Origin: Planotetraspora sp. A-T 1434
Lineage (GTDB): Bacteria > Actinomycetota > Actinomycetes > Streptosporangiales > Streptosporangiaceae
Length of the DNA stretch: 64,000 nt
Direction of reading: 5' to 3'
Assembly: GCF_025420585.1 (NCBI RefSeq)
Contig: NZ_JAOEGB010000006.1
Span: forward strand, 62,001-126,000
Shown here: positions 9,033 through 16,394 of the stretch, piece after piece
How the letters are laid out: each line of letters starts with the position of its first letter
Numbering within the stretch: the stretch's first letter is position 1
The notes under the pieces: generated by a model
Seen by the model: the letters and a program-made list of their open reading frames with translations, nothing else
Database searches by the model: none
Told to the model about the DNA's origin: nothing
Program-made: the position numbers and the translations under genes

Positions 9033-10161
9033 GCTGCACCATCACCAGCGTCGACTCAGCGATCGGCGATCCGTCCTGGAGGAAGGAGACGGCCACCCGG
9101 GTGCGCCTCCGCCGGGCCTCGTCGCTGTTTGGAGCGCCATCGCCGTTCCGGGAGCCGTCGACGCTTCGGGCCGCGTCTCCATTGAGAGCCGCGTCCGCGT
9201 TTCCGGCACCGGCGTCGGCCCCATCTCCTGCATCGCCCGCCTTTCCGGCCTTTCCGGCCGAGGCGGGCGCGGCGGGGACGAGCTCGGTGCAGAGCGCAGA
9301 AGCGTGGACCGGCAGGTCGAGCTCGGCGAAGCGGCGGAACTCACCCGTCACCGACGCCGGCCAGGCTGCCGTGTCGCCGCAGGCCACCAGAGCGAGCTGG
9401 CGTGCCGCCTCGGTCAGGGCCATGGCCGGCAGGTGGTCGTAGTGGTGGTCGAACAGGGACCGGTTGCCGAACCGAGGCTTGACGACCGCCTGCACGGTTG
9501 CCTCCCCGGGCTCGACCTGAGCGAGCACGACGTTGAGAGGGTTGACCCGCCCCACCATGGCGGGTGGCGCCTGGAGCGGGTCGGTGACGTCCGCCATGTC
9601 GCGGGTGGAGGGAGCGGGGGTGCCGCGGACGACGGTGCGCAACGCCGCCAACTCGTCGTGCGAGACGATCTGGACCTGCATCAGGTGGGTGCCGACATGC
9701 CGGGCGCCGAGCCGCAGGTCCTGGCGGACCACGCCCTGGCGCACGCGGCCCCGCCGGACGCGCGTGACCTCGAAGCGGCTGTCGATGAGCAGCTCGCCGG
9801 GCAGGTGGCCGATCCGCAAGGCGGAAATATCAGACAAATCCAGCTCGAACCTGTCAACCATCATGATCGTGTCGGGCGGGAAGCCCAGCAGATGTCCACC
9901 GGCTATCCCGGCCTGGCGGCTCGCCTCCAAGATCAGCAGCGGATCGAACAGAGGCGGACCGCCCAGATGGTCGCTGTAGTAGCCGTGGCTGAGCGGCAAC
10001 TGTGCGGCCACCAGCAGCCGCTGCGGCCCGGCCGGCACCACGTCGGTCACGAACACCTCGGCGACCGCGGTCCGGTGCACCAGTGCGCGCTCCACGGTGC
10101 GGGTGAAACTCAATTCAGCCATGCGCGCCGGATTATCAGCGACTTCCAGTTCTACCGTCAT
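9025..10161 (-). CDS. AfsA/ScbA-family gamma-butyrolactone-type biosynthesis protein
   Basis: Contains two A-factor-biosynthesis hot-dog repeats. The first has SHGYYSDHLGGPPLFDPLLI followed by EASRQAG; the second has DHHYDHLPAMALTEAARQLA. AfsA proteins transfer a beta-ketoacyl group from ACP to dihydroxyacetone phosphate, the first step to A-factor-type lactones and related furans. At 378 residues it is longer than usual because the second repeat carries an insertion of about 55 residues, rich in Ala, Gly, Asp and Asn, before the final strand. Of two adjacent ATGs, 10161 is preferred because the GGAGG site then has 5-base spacing. It heads a leftward operon running to 5538 or beyond. Confidence 0.9.
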   Translation of the reverse strand: MTVELEVADNPARMAELSFTRTVERALVHRTAVAEVFVTDVVPAGPQRLLVAAQLPLSHGYYSDHLGGPPLFDPLLILEASRQAGIAGGHLLGFPPDTIMMVDRFELDLSDISALRIGHLPGELLIDSRFEVTRVRRGRVRQGVVRQDLRLGARHVGTHLMQVQIVSHDELAALRTVVRGTPAPSTRDMADVTDPLQAPPAMVGRVNPLNVVLAQVEPGEATVQAVVKPRFGNRSLFDHHYDHLPAMALTEAARQLALVACGDTAAWPASVTGEFRRFAELDLPVHASALCTELVPAAPASAGKAGKAGDAGDGADAGAGNADAALNGDAARSVDGSRNGDGAPNSDEARRRRTRVAVSFLQDGSPIAESTLVMVQHD

Positions 10162-10164
10162 CAT

Positions 10165-10344
10165 CACCTCCACTGAAGGGGAATGGAGCGAGGGCGACTG
10201 TGGCACACGCAGATGAAATGGAAATAGAAAGCAGATAAAAGCTGCCCGCCGCGTACCACTTTCGGATAACTCACCTTGCCGGTCTCCCGCTCGCCTGGTT
10301 AACGTCGCGCCACAGGCAGGCATCACGTGCGAAGGGATCAGCAG
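10165..10344. promoter_or_regulatory. Divergent promoter region with three phased 11-bp repeats (candidate SARP operator)
   Basis: Between the AfsA-like operon (left) and the ACP operon (right). Three 11-base units run in register: GATGAAATGGA (10212), AATAGAAAGCA (10223) and GATAAAAGCTG (10234). SARP activators bind direct repeats spaced 11 or 22 bp next to a weak promoter. After the last unit come TACCACTTTCG (10254) and TGGTTAACGTCG (10296). All three elements recur, with the same 42-base spacing between the last two, upstream of the lactonase-like gene at 25416. Confidence 0.65.
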
Positions 10345-10593
10345 ATGGATATTCGCGAAAAGGTGCGCGACATTATTTCGCAGGAGCTGGAACTGGAGGC
10401 CGGCGAGCTGACGGAGACTGGTCATTTCATCGACGAATACGACGCCGACTCCCTCTCCCTCATCACGATCCTGGCTCGCATCGAGAAGGAGCTGGGGCTG
10501 ATCCTCCCGCAGGACGAGCTGCCCAACATGCCGAACCTGCAGGGCGTGTACGAGGTCATGGACAAGCTCGTGGGGAAGACCAGCGGTGTCTGA
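10345..10593 (+). CDS. Acyl carrier protein
   Basis: An 82-residue carrier protein that holds the growing acyl chain on a phosphopantetheine arm. The attachment serine is in DADSLSLI, followed by a typical helix III (EKELGLILPQDELPNMPN). Start at the ATG at 10345 is chosen over an in-frame GTG 18 bases upstream because a GAAGGGA site precedes it and the MDIREKVRDII helix starts there. It is the first gene of the rightward operon and overlaps the ketosynthase gene by eight bases, which supports a dedicated carrier for this pathway rather than the housekeeping ACP. Confidence 0.93.
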   Translation: MDIREKVRDIISQELELEAGELTETGHFIDEYDADSLSLITILARIEKELGLILPQDELPNMPNLQGVYEVMDKLVGKTSGV

Positions 10594-11803
10594 GACCCGC
10601 CGCGTGGTCATCACCGGGCTCGGCGCGGTGAGCTGCATCGGCATCGGGGTCGAGGCGTTCATCGAAGGGATACGCGAGGGCCGCACCGGCTTCTCGCCCA
10701 TCGAGAGCTTCGACGCCTCGGAGTTCCCGGCGGTCATCGCCGCGGAGGTGCACGACTTCGACCCCGCCGCCATCGTCGAGCGACTGGCCCCCGAGCACTG
10801 GGGGCGCAGCGGTCAGTTCGCCGCGGCCGCCGCGCGGCTCGCCGTACGGGACGCCGGCATCGACCCCGAGCTGCTGTCCACGCACCGGACGGGCTCGATC
10901 ATGGGCACAACCGCCGGTGAGGCGCAGGTGCTCCAGGCCACGGTGGAGCAGTGGGTCGCCAACGGGCTGAAGAACGTCGATCCGCGGCTGCCGGGAATGA
11001 CGCCCGTCAGCCAGATAGCGAACGCGGTCAGCTACGAGCTCCGGCTTTCGGGCGACTCCCAGACGATCCCCACGGCGTGCTCGGCGAGCAACATGGCGCT
11101 GGGATACGCCTTCGACCTCGTGCGTGCCGGGCGGGCGGACTTCATGCTGGCCGGGGGCGCCGACGCGGTGAACCGGGCCTGTCACGCGGGCTTCTACCGC
11201 CTGGGCGCGCTGGCCGAGAAGGTCTGCCGGCCGTTCGATGCGAACCGGTCGGGCATCATCACCGGCGAGGGCGGCGCGGTGCTGCTGCTGGAGCCGCTCG
11301 ACCACGCGGTGGCGCGGGGTGCGCGGATCTACGCCGAGGTCCTGGGCTACGGCGTCAACTGCGACGCCAAGCACATGGTCAACCCGGACGCCGACAGCAT
11401 CGCCGAGTGCATCAGGATCGCCCACCGATACGCGGGAGTGCGTGCCGAGGAGATCGACTACATCTGCGCGCACGGCACGGGCACCCCGACCAACGATGTC
11501 ACCGAGGTGAAGGCGGCGCGCGAGGTGTTCGGCGAGCAGGTGCCGCCTATCAGCTCGATCAAGTCGATGATCGGCCACACGATGGGCGCGGCCAGCGCGT
11601 TCGGCGCGATCGCCTGCAGCAAGGCCATCGAGGAAGGGTTCCTGCCTCCGACGGCGACCGTCGAGAAGCTGGATCCCGCGTTCGGCGAGGGGCTGGACGT
11701 GGTCCCCGGCGCGGCGCGGCCGGCGACTGTGGAGCTGGCGCAGAACCAGGGGCTGGCCTTCGGCGGGAACAACGTCGTGACGATCTTCGGGAAGGTGCGA
11801 TGA
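10586..11803 (+). CDS. Beta-ketoacyl-ACP synthase (KS-alpha / FabF-like)
   Basis: A 405-residue condensing enzyme that extends ACP-bound chains with malonyl-ACP. The full catalytic triad is present: Cys165 in TACSASN, His296 in CAHGTGTPTND and His331 in GHTMGAAS. The GTG start at 10586 overlaps the ACP gene by eight bases. The next gene is a second, unusual KS-like protein, an arrangement like the KS/chain-length-factor pairs of type II PKS. The associated reductase and dehydratases suggest a reducing type II system (compare the ishigamide-type polyenes) rather than an aromatic one. The sequence also resembles FabF, so pathway type is inferred from context. Confidence 0.93.
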   Translation: MSETRRVVITGLGAVSCIGIGVEAFIEGIREGRTGFSPIESFDASEFPAVIAAEVHDFDPAAIVERLAPEHWGRSGQFAAAAARLAVRDAGIDPELLSTHRTGSIMGTTAGEAQVLQATVEQWVANGLKNVDPRLPGMTPVSQIANAVSYELRLSGDSQTIPTACSASNMALGYAFDLVRAGRADFMLAGGADAVNRACHAGFYRLGALAEKVCRPFDANRSGIITGEGGAVLLLEPLDHAVARGARIYAEVLGYGVNCDAKHMVNPDADSIAECIRIAHRYAGVRAEEIDYICAHGTGTPTNDVTEVKAAREVFGEQVPPISSIKSMIGHTMGAASAFGAIACSKAIEEGFLPPTATVEKLDPAFGEGLDVVPGAARPATVELAQNQGLAFGGNNVVTIFGKVR

Positions 11804-12909
11804 GCCTCGTTCTCACCGAGACGCCGCTGGCGATCACCTCGTGCGGCGTCGTCTCCCCCGCCGGGCTCGGGCTGGAGGCCCTCGAGCGGGCCCTGCGGCA
11901 CGGGCTGGAGACCCCCGCCGAACCGAAGGAGTCGCCGGACGGCTACCCGCCGCGCCCGCTGTGGGCGATCCCCGACCTCGGGGTCGCCGAGCTTCTGGGC
12001 CGCAAGGGGCTGCGGCACGTCGACCGCTTGACCAAGCTCGGGCTGGTGGCCTGCAAGCTGGCCCTGGAGGGGGCCGGCGAGGAGCTCGACGCGGACGCAC
12101 GGGCCCACACCGGCGTGGTGCTCGCCACCAACACCGGGAGCCTTACCAGCATGGTCGAGGTCGGCATCGACACGCTCGTGCAGAAAAAGCCCTACCTGGT
12201 CAATCCCGGCAACTTCCCCAACGTGGTGACCAACGCATGCACCGGGCAGATCGCCATCCGCAACTCGCTGCGTGCCGTCAACTCCGTCGTGTCCAGCGGC
12301 CAGGCCGCCAGCCTGGCCGCCATCCGGTTCGCCCGCACGGCGATCGAGCAGGGCAGGGCGAGCAGGCTCCTGGTCGGCGGCGTGGAGGAGCTGTCGCCCG
12401 CCGCCGCCTGGGGCTGGCACCTGTCCGGGGCGCTGACGGAGGACGCGCCGATCGGCGAGGGCTGCGCGCTCTTCCTCGTCGAGGACGCGGAGGCTGTCAG
12501 GTCGTCAGGCCGGACCGCCCTGGCCGAACTGCTGGCCTGCGAGGTCGCCTACCAGGGTCTGGGTACGGCCCGTGAGCAGGGCGAAGGGCTGCGGCACTGC
12601 GTCGAACGCGCGCTCGAGCGCAGCGGCGTGAGCCCTGGCGAGGTCGACGCCGTCTGCCTGAGCGCGACCAACCACTGGGTCCGCGACCAGCTGGAGGAAT
12701 GGGCCGTGGGGGAGGAGCTGGGCCGCCCCGTCCCGCAGGTTCAGGTGGGCGAGGTCCTGGGCGAGCTCTACAGCGCCAGCGGCGCGATGCAGGTGGCGGC
12801 CCTGCTCGCACGGTGGCGTGAGCCGGCCCGGCAGCCGCGGATCGGGCTGGTCACCTCGATGGGCGAAGACGGCAACGTCGGCTGTCTGGTGGTGCGGGAG
12901 TGGCGCTGA
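11800..12909 (+). CDS. KS-beta-like partner with Cys but without the catalytic histidines
   Basis: A 369-residue thiolase-fold protein starting at the ATG overlapping the KS stop (ATGA). It keeps Cys147 in TNACTGQ. Where a ketosynthase has HGTGT it reads SATNHWVRD, and where GHTxGAAS is expected it reads GELYSASGA, so both decarboxylation histidines are gone. Canonical chain-length factors also lose activity, but they usually replace the Cys with Gln. The protein is therefore likely a non-condensing partner of KS-alpha, setting chain length or loading; a transacylase role through the Cys is possible. The missing residues were read directly from the translation. Confidence 0.8.
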   Translation: MSLVLTETPLAITSCGVVSPAGLGLEALERALRHGLETPAEPKESPDGYPPRPLWAIPDLGVAELLGRKGLRHVDRLTKLGLVACKLALEGAGEELDADARAHTGVVLATNTGSLTSMVEVGIDTLVQKKPYLVNPGNFPNVVTNACTGQIAIRNSLRAVNSVVSSGQAASLAAIRFARTAIEQGRASRLLVGGVEELSPAAAWGWHLSGALTEDAPIGEGCALFLVEDAEAVRSSGRTALAELLACEVAYQGLGTAREQGEGLRHCVERALERSGVSPGEVDAVCLSATNHWVRDQLEEWAVGEELGRPVPQVQVGEVLGELYSASGAMQVAALLARWREPARQPRIGLVTSMGEDGNVGCLVVREWR

Positions 12910-13352
12910 ATCTATCCTGCGTCGGCAAGCTCTACCCCCCGAGCGAGCCCTACGAGGTCAGCAGGGAGAAGATCAAGGAGTTCGCCCAGGCTCTGCGTGA
13001 CGGGCACGCGGCCTACCTGGATCCGGAGGCGGCGCGGGCGCTGGGCTACCCCGATGTGATCGCGCCGCCGAGCTTCCCCATGGTGGTCACGCTGGACGCG
13101 GAATATCGGGCGGTCCTCGACCCCGAGCTCGGGGCGGACGGCCAGGACCGCTTCGTCCACCGCGAGCAGCGCTTCGCCTACGAGCGCCCCATCCACGCGG
13201 GCGACGTCATCACCGTGACCGTGCGCCTGGCCGCGGTGGAGAGGCTGACCCGGGGTGACGTGGTCAGCTACGAGAGCCGGGTGACCGGCCGGGGCGGGGA
13301 CCATATCTGCACCGGACGGTCGATCTTCGTCGTCTTCGAAGAGGGTTCATGA
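12900..13352 (+). CDS. HadA-like (R)-hydroxyacyl-ACP dehydratase subunit
   Basis: A 150-residue single hot-dog protein of the MaoC/HadA type, with KLYPPSEPYEVSREKIKEFA at its N-terminus as in mycobacterial HadA and PPSFPMVVTLDAEYR in the central helix. HadA-type subunits lack the catalytic Asp/His and work as heterodimers with HadB-type subunits, the next gene here. The pair would dehydrate beta-hydroxyacyl-ACP to the enoyl form. The GTG at 12900 overlaps the previous stop by ten bases. A second, shorter paralogue is at 14747. Confidence 0.86.
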   Translation: MALNLSCVGKLYPPSEPYEVSREKIKEFAQALRDGHAAYLDPEAARALGYPDVIAPPSFPMVVTLDAEYRAVLDPELGADGQDRFVHREQRFAYERPIHAGDVITVTVRLAAVERLTRGDVVSYESRVTGRGGDHICTGRSIFVVFEEGS

Positions 13353-13789
13353 GCGTCCAGAGCCTCACACTGCCGCGCTACGAGCTGCTGGAGCCGGGTT
13401 TCCAGCTGCCCCGCCGCGCCTTCCAGGTGCAACGCAAGGACCTGGTCAGGTACGGCGGGGCCGCCCGCGACTACAACCCCATCCACTGGGATGATCGCAC
13501 GGCCACCGAGTTCGGCCTGCCCGGGCCCATCGCCCAGGGAATGCTGACCATGGGCCTGGCCCTGGGCTACCTCGTCGAGTGGGCGGGCGATCCCGGCGCC
13601 GTGGTCGACTTCGGCGGGCGATTCCCCCGGCTGGTGCCTGTGCCCAATGACGGCGTCGGGGTCGAGCTGAGCCTGGAGGCCACGGTGGCGGAGAAGCTGG
13701 AGCCGCCGAGGGTGCGGGTGAACCTCGCCGTGCGGCTCGACGGGGCTAAGGTGCTGGTCATGCCCCGCGTGATCGTGGTGCTCAGGTGA
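13349..13789 (+). CDS. HadB-like (R)-hydroxyacyl-ACP dehydratase subunit (catalytic)
   Basis: A 146-residue MaoC-type hot-dog protein. The hydratase motif DYNPIHWDD holds the catalytic Asp and His, followed by the conserved PGPIAQGMLTMG helix. It overlaps the HadA-like gene by four bases (ATGA) and ends the ACP-KS-KS-HadA-HadB operon; the next gene (SARP) is convergent, 7 bases away. It supplies the active site of the dehydratase heterodimer. No enoyl reductase was recognised in the island, so the chain could stay unsaturated unless an enzyme of primary metabolism reduces it. Confidence 0.88.
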   Translation: MSVQSLTLPRYELLEPGFQLPRRAFQVQRKDLVRYGGAARDYNPIHWDDRTATEFGLPGPIAQGMLTMGLALGYLVEWAGDPGAVVDFGGRFPRLVPVPNDGVGVELSLEATVAEKLEPPRVRVNLAVRLDGAKVLVMPRVIVVLR

Positions 13790-13796
13790 GCGGAGG

Positions 13797-14555
13797 CTAG
13801 CTGGCCTGCGCCAGCACGGCCAGCTGCAGCCGCCGCACCTCGTCGGAGGGTTCCACGCCCAATTCGTCGTGGAGCACCCGGCGCAGGCTCTGCACCGCGT
13901 GCAGGGCGTCCCCCCGGCGCCCCGACCGGTGCAGTGCCTCGATCAGCCGGGCGTGGAACCACTCGTTCAGCGCGTGTGCGGCGACCAGCTCACGCAGGTC
14001 GGCGATGAGCTCCCGATGCCGGCCCAGGCGCATGCCCGCGTCGATCCACAGCTCCAGCCCTCGGATGCGTATCTCCTCCAGATAGGCGACGTGCTGCGCG
14101 AGGACCGGGCCGAGCGGCACGTCCGTCAGGGGCGAGCCTCGCCACAGGTCCAGGGCCTCGCGCAGGACCCCGGCCGCCGCGGCCGGATCGTCCTGTTCGA
14201 GATGTGCGCGCCCTTGGCCGATCAGCTGGCGGAACCTTCCCACGTCACCCTGGTCGGCCGACACCCGCAGCAGGTAACCGGTCGGCTCGGTCACCAGCAG
14301 ATCGGCCGCTTCCGGCAGCCCCACCTCCCGTCCCAGCATGGTGCGGAGACGGTAGACGTGCGTGCGGATGGTCTGCACCGCGGTGCGCGGCGGGCCACCG
14401 TCCCACAACTCTTCGACGAGCGTGTCGAGGCTGACCGTCTGCGAGGGCCGCATCAGGAGCAGCGACAACAGCTGCCTGGCTTTTGGTCCACGCGGAAACC
14501 ATTTTTCGTCCCCCTGGCTCAGCTGAACAACTCCTAGCAGGGAAAATGTCAACAT
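13797..14555 (-). CDS. SARP/AfsR-family transcriptional activator
   Basis: A 252-residue pathway-type SARP. Residues 1-95 form the OmpR-like winged helix (RGPKARQLLSLLLMRPSQTV, LVEELWDGGPPRTAVQTIRT), and residues 96-250 the bacterial transcriptional activator domain with helical repeats, ending HDELGVEPSDEVRRL. The ATG at 14555 is preferred because a GGGAGG site lies 4 bases upstream; an upstream in-frame extension has no such site. SARPs activate antibiotic-type clusters by binding 11/22-bp direct repeats and recruiting RNA polymerase. Repeats of that kind precede the ACP operon and the lactonase-like gene, so those are its most likely targets (inferred). Confidence 0.93.
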   Translation of the reverse strand: MLTFSLLGVVQLSQGDEKWFPRGPKARQLLSLLLMRPSQTVSLDTLVEELWDGGPPRTAVQTIRTHVYRLRTMLGREVGLPEAADLLVTEPTGYLLRVSADQGDVGRFRQLIGQGRAHLEQDDPAAAAGVLREALDLWRGSPLTDVPLGPVLAQHVAYLEEIRIRGLELWIDAGMRLGRHRELIADLRELVAAHALNEWFHARLIEALHRSGRRGDALHAVQSLRRVLHDELGVEPSDEVRRLQLAVLAQAS

Positions 14556-14746
14556 TTCGCCTCCCAGTTTGCATGCCGATACATCGTAAATTGTCCATTT
14601 GGGGGCGGGATTCCTACATGGCACATAAGGGGTATGGCATGCCTCTCCCGAGGTACCGCGTACCCCCAAAGGGGAATGCCGCCGGGCCGGTCGCGGAAAT
14701 ACATTCGCCAGTGATCACCACATCCCCGCACGCATGGAGGGTCGCG
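14556..14746. promoter_or_regulatory. Divergent promoter region, SARP gene versus second HadA/HadB pair
   Basis: A 191-bp region carrying leaders of two divergent genes. GCATGCC occurs twice, the second time inside the palindrome GGCATGCC. The AT-rich stretch near 14580-14630 probably holds the promoters. The phased GATAAA-type repeats seen upstream of the ACP operon were not found here. A GGAGG site lies 5-6 bases before the ATG at 14747. Confidence 0.4.
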
Positions 14747-15151
14747 ATGCCCCTGGATACCGCCCTGGCCGGCCGGGTCTATCCGGCCACCGAGCCATAC
14801 CTGGTCAGCCGTGAGAAGATCCGGGAATTCGCCCGGGCCATCGGCGACTCCAGTGAGGCAGCGCAGGCCCCGCCCACCTTCGCGGTCGTGGTCACCATGC
14901 AGGCCGAGCTGCGCGTCGTCTTCGACCCCGAGCTGCGCTTCGACACCGCCAGGCTGCTCCATCGGGAGCAGCGCTTCGAGCACCGGCGGCCCATCGAGCC
15001 CGGTGACGAGCTGACCGTGACCGTCACGGTCGCCGAGGTCGACCACGTGGGCGGCACGGATGTGCTCGCCCTCACCAGCGAAGTGCGCACCACCGAGGGT
15101 GAGCTGATCTGCACCGGCATCTCCACGCTGATCGCGAGATCCGATGGCTGA
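14747..15151 (+). CDS. HadA-like dehydratase subunit, second copy
   Basis: A 134-residue hot-dog protein paralogous to the one at 12900: GRVYPATEPYLVSREKIREF matches its N-terminus, and FAVVVTMQAELRVVFDPEL and LLHREQRFEHRRPIEPGDE match the core. It is about 16 residues shorter, mainly in the loop after the first helix. Like other HadA-type subunits it lacks the Asp/His pair and should need the HadB-like partner encoded next. Start at 14747 is supported by a GGAGGG site. An ATG 13 bases upstream is out of frame. Confidence 0.84.
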   Translation: MPLDTALAGRVYPATEPYLVSREKIREFARAIGDSSEAAQAPPTFAVVVTMQAELRVVFDPELRFDTARLLHREQRFEHRRPIEPGDELTVTVTVAEVDHVGGTDVLALTSEVRTTEGELICTGISTLIARSDG

Positions 15152-15566
15152 GCCGCGTTACGAGGAGGTCGCCGTCGGCACCCGCCTGCCGCGGCTGACC
15201 CACGTCCTGCGTCGTGGCGATCTGGTCATCTACGCGGGCGCGTCGGGCGACTTCAACCCCATCCACTGGAGCGAGCGTGCGGCGGCCCAGGCAGGCCTGC
15301 CGACCGTCATCGCGCACGGCATGCTCACGCTCGGCGTCGCCCTGCGGGCGGTGACCGAGTGGGCGGGCCGCGAGGCGGTGCTGGAGTGCGGCGCCAGGTT
15401 CGCCGCGGCCGTGCCGGTTCCCGACACGGACGAGGGCGTCGAGATCGTGGCCGACGGGATCGTGGCGGAGAAGCTGGGCGAGGGCCGGGTGCGGGTCGAC
15501 CTCACGGTCCGGTGCGCCGGAGAGAAGGTTCTGGCGCGGCCGCGTGCCATGGTCAGACTGAGCTGA
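15144..15566 (+). CDS. HadB-like dehydratase subunit, second copy (catalytic)
   Basis: A 140-residue MaoC-type hot-dog protein with the catalytic motif DFNPIHWSE and the VIAHGMLTLG helix. It overlaps the preceding HadA-like gene by eight bases. The island therefore encodes two complete heterodimeric dehydratases. In mycobacteria, HadAB and HadBC serve different chain lengths, so a similar split or a double dehydration is possible here. The downstream neighbour is a convergent MerR gene. Confidence 0.87.
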   Translation: MAEPRYEEVAVGTRLPRLTHVLRRGDLVIYAGASGDFNPIHWSERAAAQAGLPTVIAHGMLTLGVALRAVTEWAGREAVLECGARFAAAVPVPDTDEGVEIVADGIVAEKLGEGRVRVDLTVRCAGEKVLARPRAMVRLS

Positions 15567-15672
15567 GGGAGCTTGGGCATCCACATGTTTCGTCGACGGC
15601 CACTCCTGGACTGAGACCCCGCCCGCGGCGTAAACGTGCCGAACGCCGCGTTCCTGCGCTTCGGCTGATCCC

Positions 15673-16329
15673 TCAGGCCTGCTGCTCGGCTTCGGCCGCG
15701 AAGACGGTCTCGCCGAACCTTCGGACGGTCTCGGCCTCCTGGGCCAGCCGGCGCAGCGAGATCAGCACCGAGTCGCCGATCGCCGTCCAAATGACGATCG
15801 CCTCGGCCATGCCGTCCAGGTTCCTGCGAGCCAGGACCGCGTCCACGTCCATCGTGGCCACCCGTCCGGCCGTGTCGGCGTACCGGTCGAGCAGGGCGAG
15901 GTAGTCGTCCTGCCCGAGGCGGTGCAGCGTCGCCAGCGCCTCGGCCAGTTGGAGCCGTGCCGGGTTGCGCGGCGAGACCTGCCAGCCGTGCTTGGCGAGG
16001 AGCTCGCCCACCTGCTCGTCGGCCCACTCCCACGCCTCGTCCGGCTCGTGCTCCTTGCGCGTGGTGAGGGCGTACTGGGCCTTGCCCAGGCGCGCCAGGT
16101 CGCTCGTCTGTGCGTCCATCAGGGTCAGCACTTCACGGGTCGCGGCGATGGACAGCCCCCCGACCTCCACCAGCGCTTTGACGAGCTTGAGCCGGCGCAG
16201 GTGCGTCGCCTCGTACTGCGCCTGGTTGAACTTGGTGCGCTCACCGGCGGGCAGCAGGCCTTCGCGGACGTAGTACTTGATCGTGGGAATGGGCACGCCG
16301 CTCTGCGCGCTGAGCTCACCTATGCGCAC
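15673..16329 (-). CDS. MerR-family transcriptional regulator
   Basis: A 218-residue regulator. The N-terminal winged helix reads VRIGELSAQSGVPIPTIKYY, with VREGLLPAGERT after it, then a helical arm, and a long C-terminal effector domain with no Cys pair, so a metal sensor is unlikely. The GTG at 16329 is preferred because a GGGAGG site lies 4 bases upstream, although the frame extends nine codons further. It reads toward HadB and follows the MFS gene on the same strand. The motif TAGATAGCGG lies in its upstream region and recurs before the MMPL and aldo-keto reductase genes. A stump of a second copy is at 26580-26652. Confidence 0.9.
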   Translation of the reverse strand: MRIGELSAQSGVPIPTIKYYVREGLLPAGERTKFNQAQYEATHLRRLKLVKALVEVGGLSIAATREVLTLMDAQTSDLARLGKAQYALTTRKEHEPDEAWEWADEQVGELLAKHGWQVSPRNPARLQLAEALATLHRLGQDDYLALLDRYADTAGRVATMDVDAVLARRNLDGMAEAIVIWTAIGDSVLISLRRLAQEAETVRRFGETVFAAEAEQQA

Positions 16330-16375
16330 GTTGCCTCCCTCTCCGTAGTGAATCACCCGGCGAACGCTCTAAGAA

Positions 16376-16385
16376 TAGATAGCGG
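16376..16385. promoter_or_regulatory. Shared motif TAGATAGCGG upstream of merR-type gene
   Basis: Identical 10-base motif to 17880-17889 and, inverted, to 26846-26855. Here it lies between the MFS stop and the MerR start and is followed by AGCTTACG. It is a candidate operator for the adjacent MerR regulator. Confidence 0.55.
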
Positions 16386-16394
16386 AGCTTACGT

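Noticed and set aside
13797-14669. 38-residue N-terminal extension of the SARP
   Set aside because: No ribosome site supports the upstream start, while GGGAGG precedes the ATG at 14555 and the DNA-binding domain begins there.
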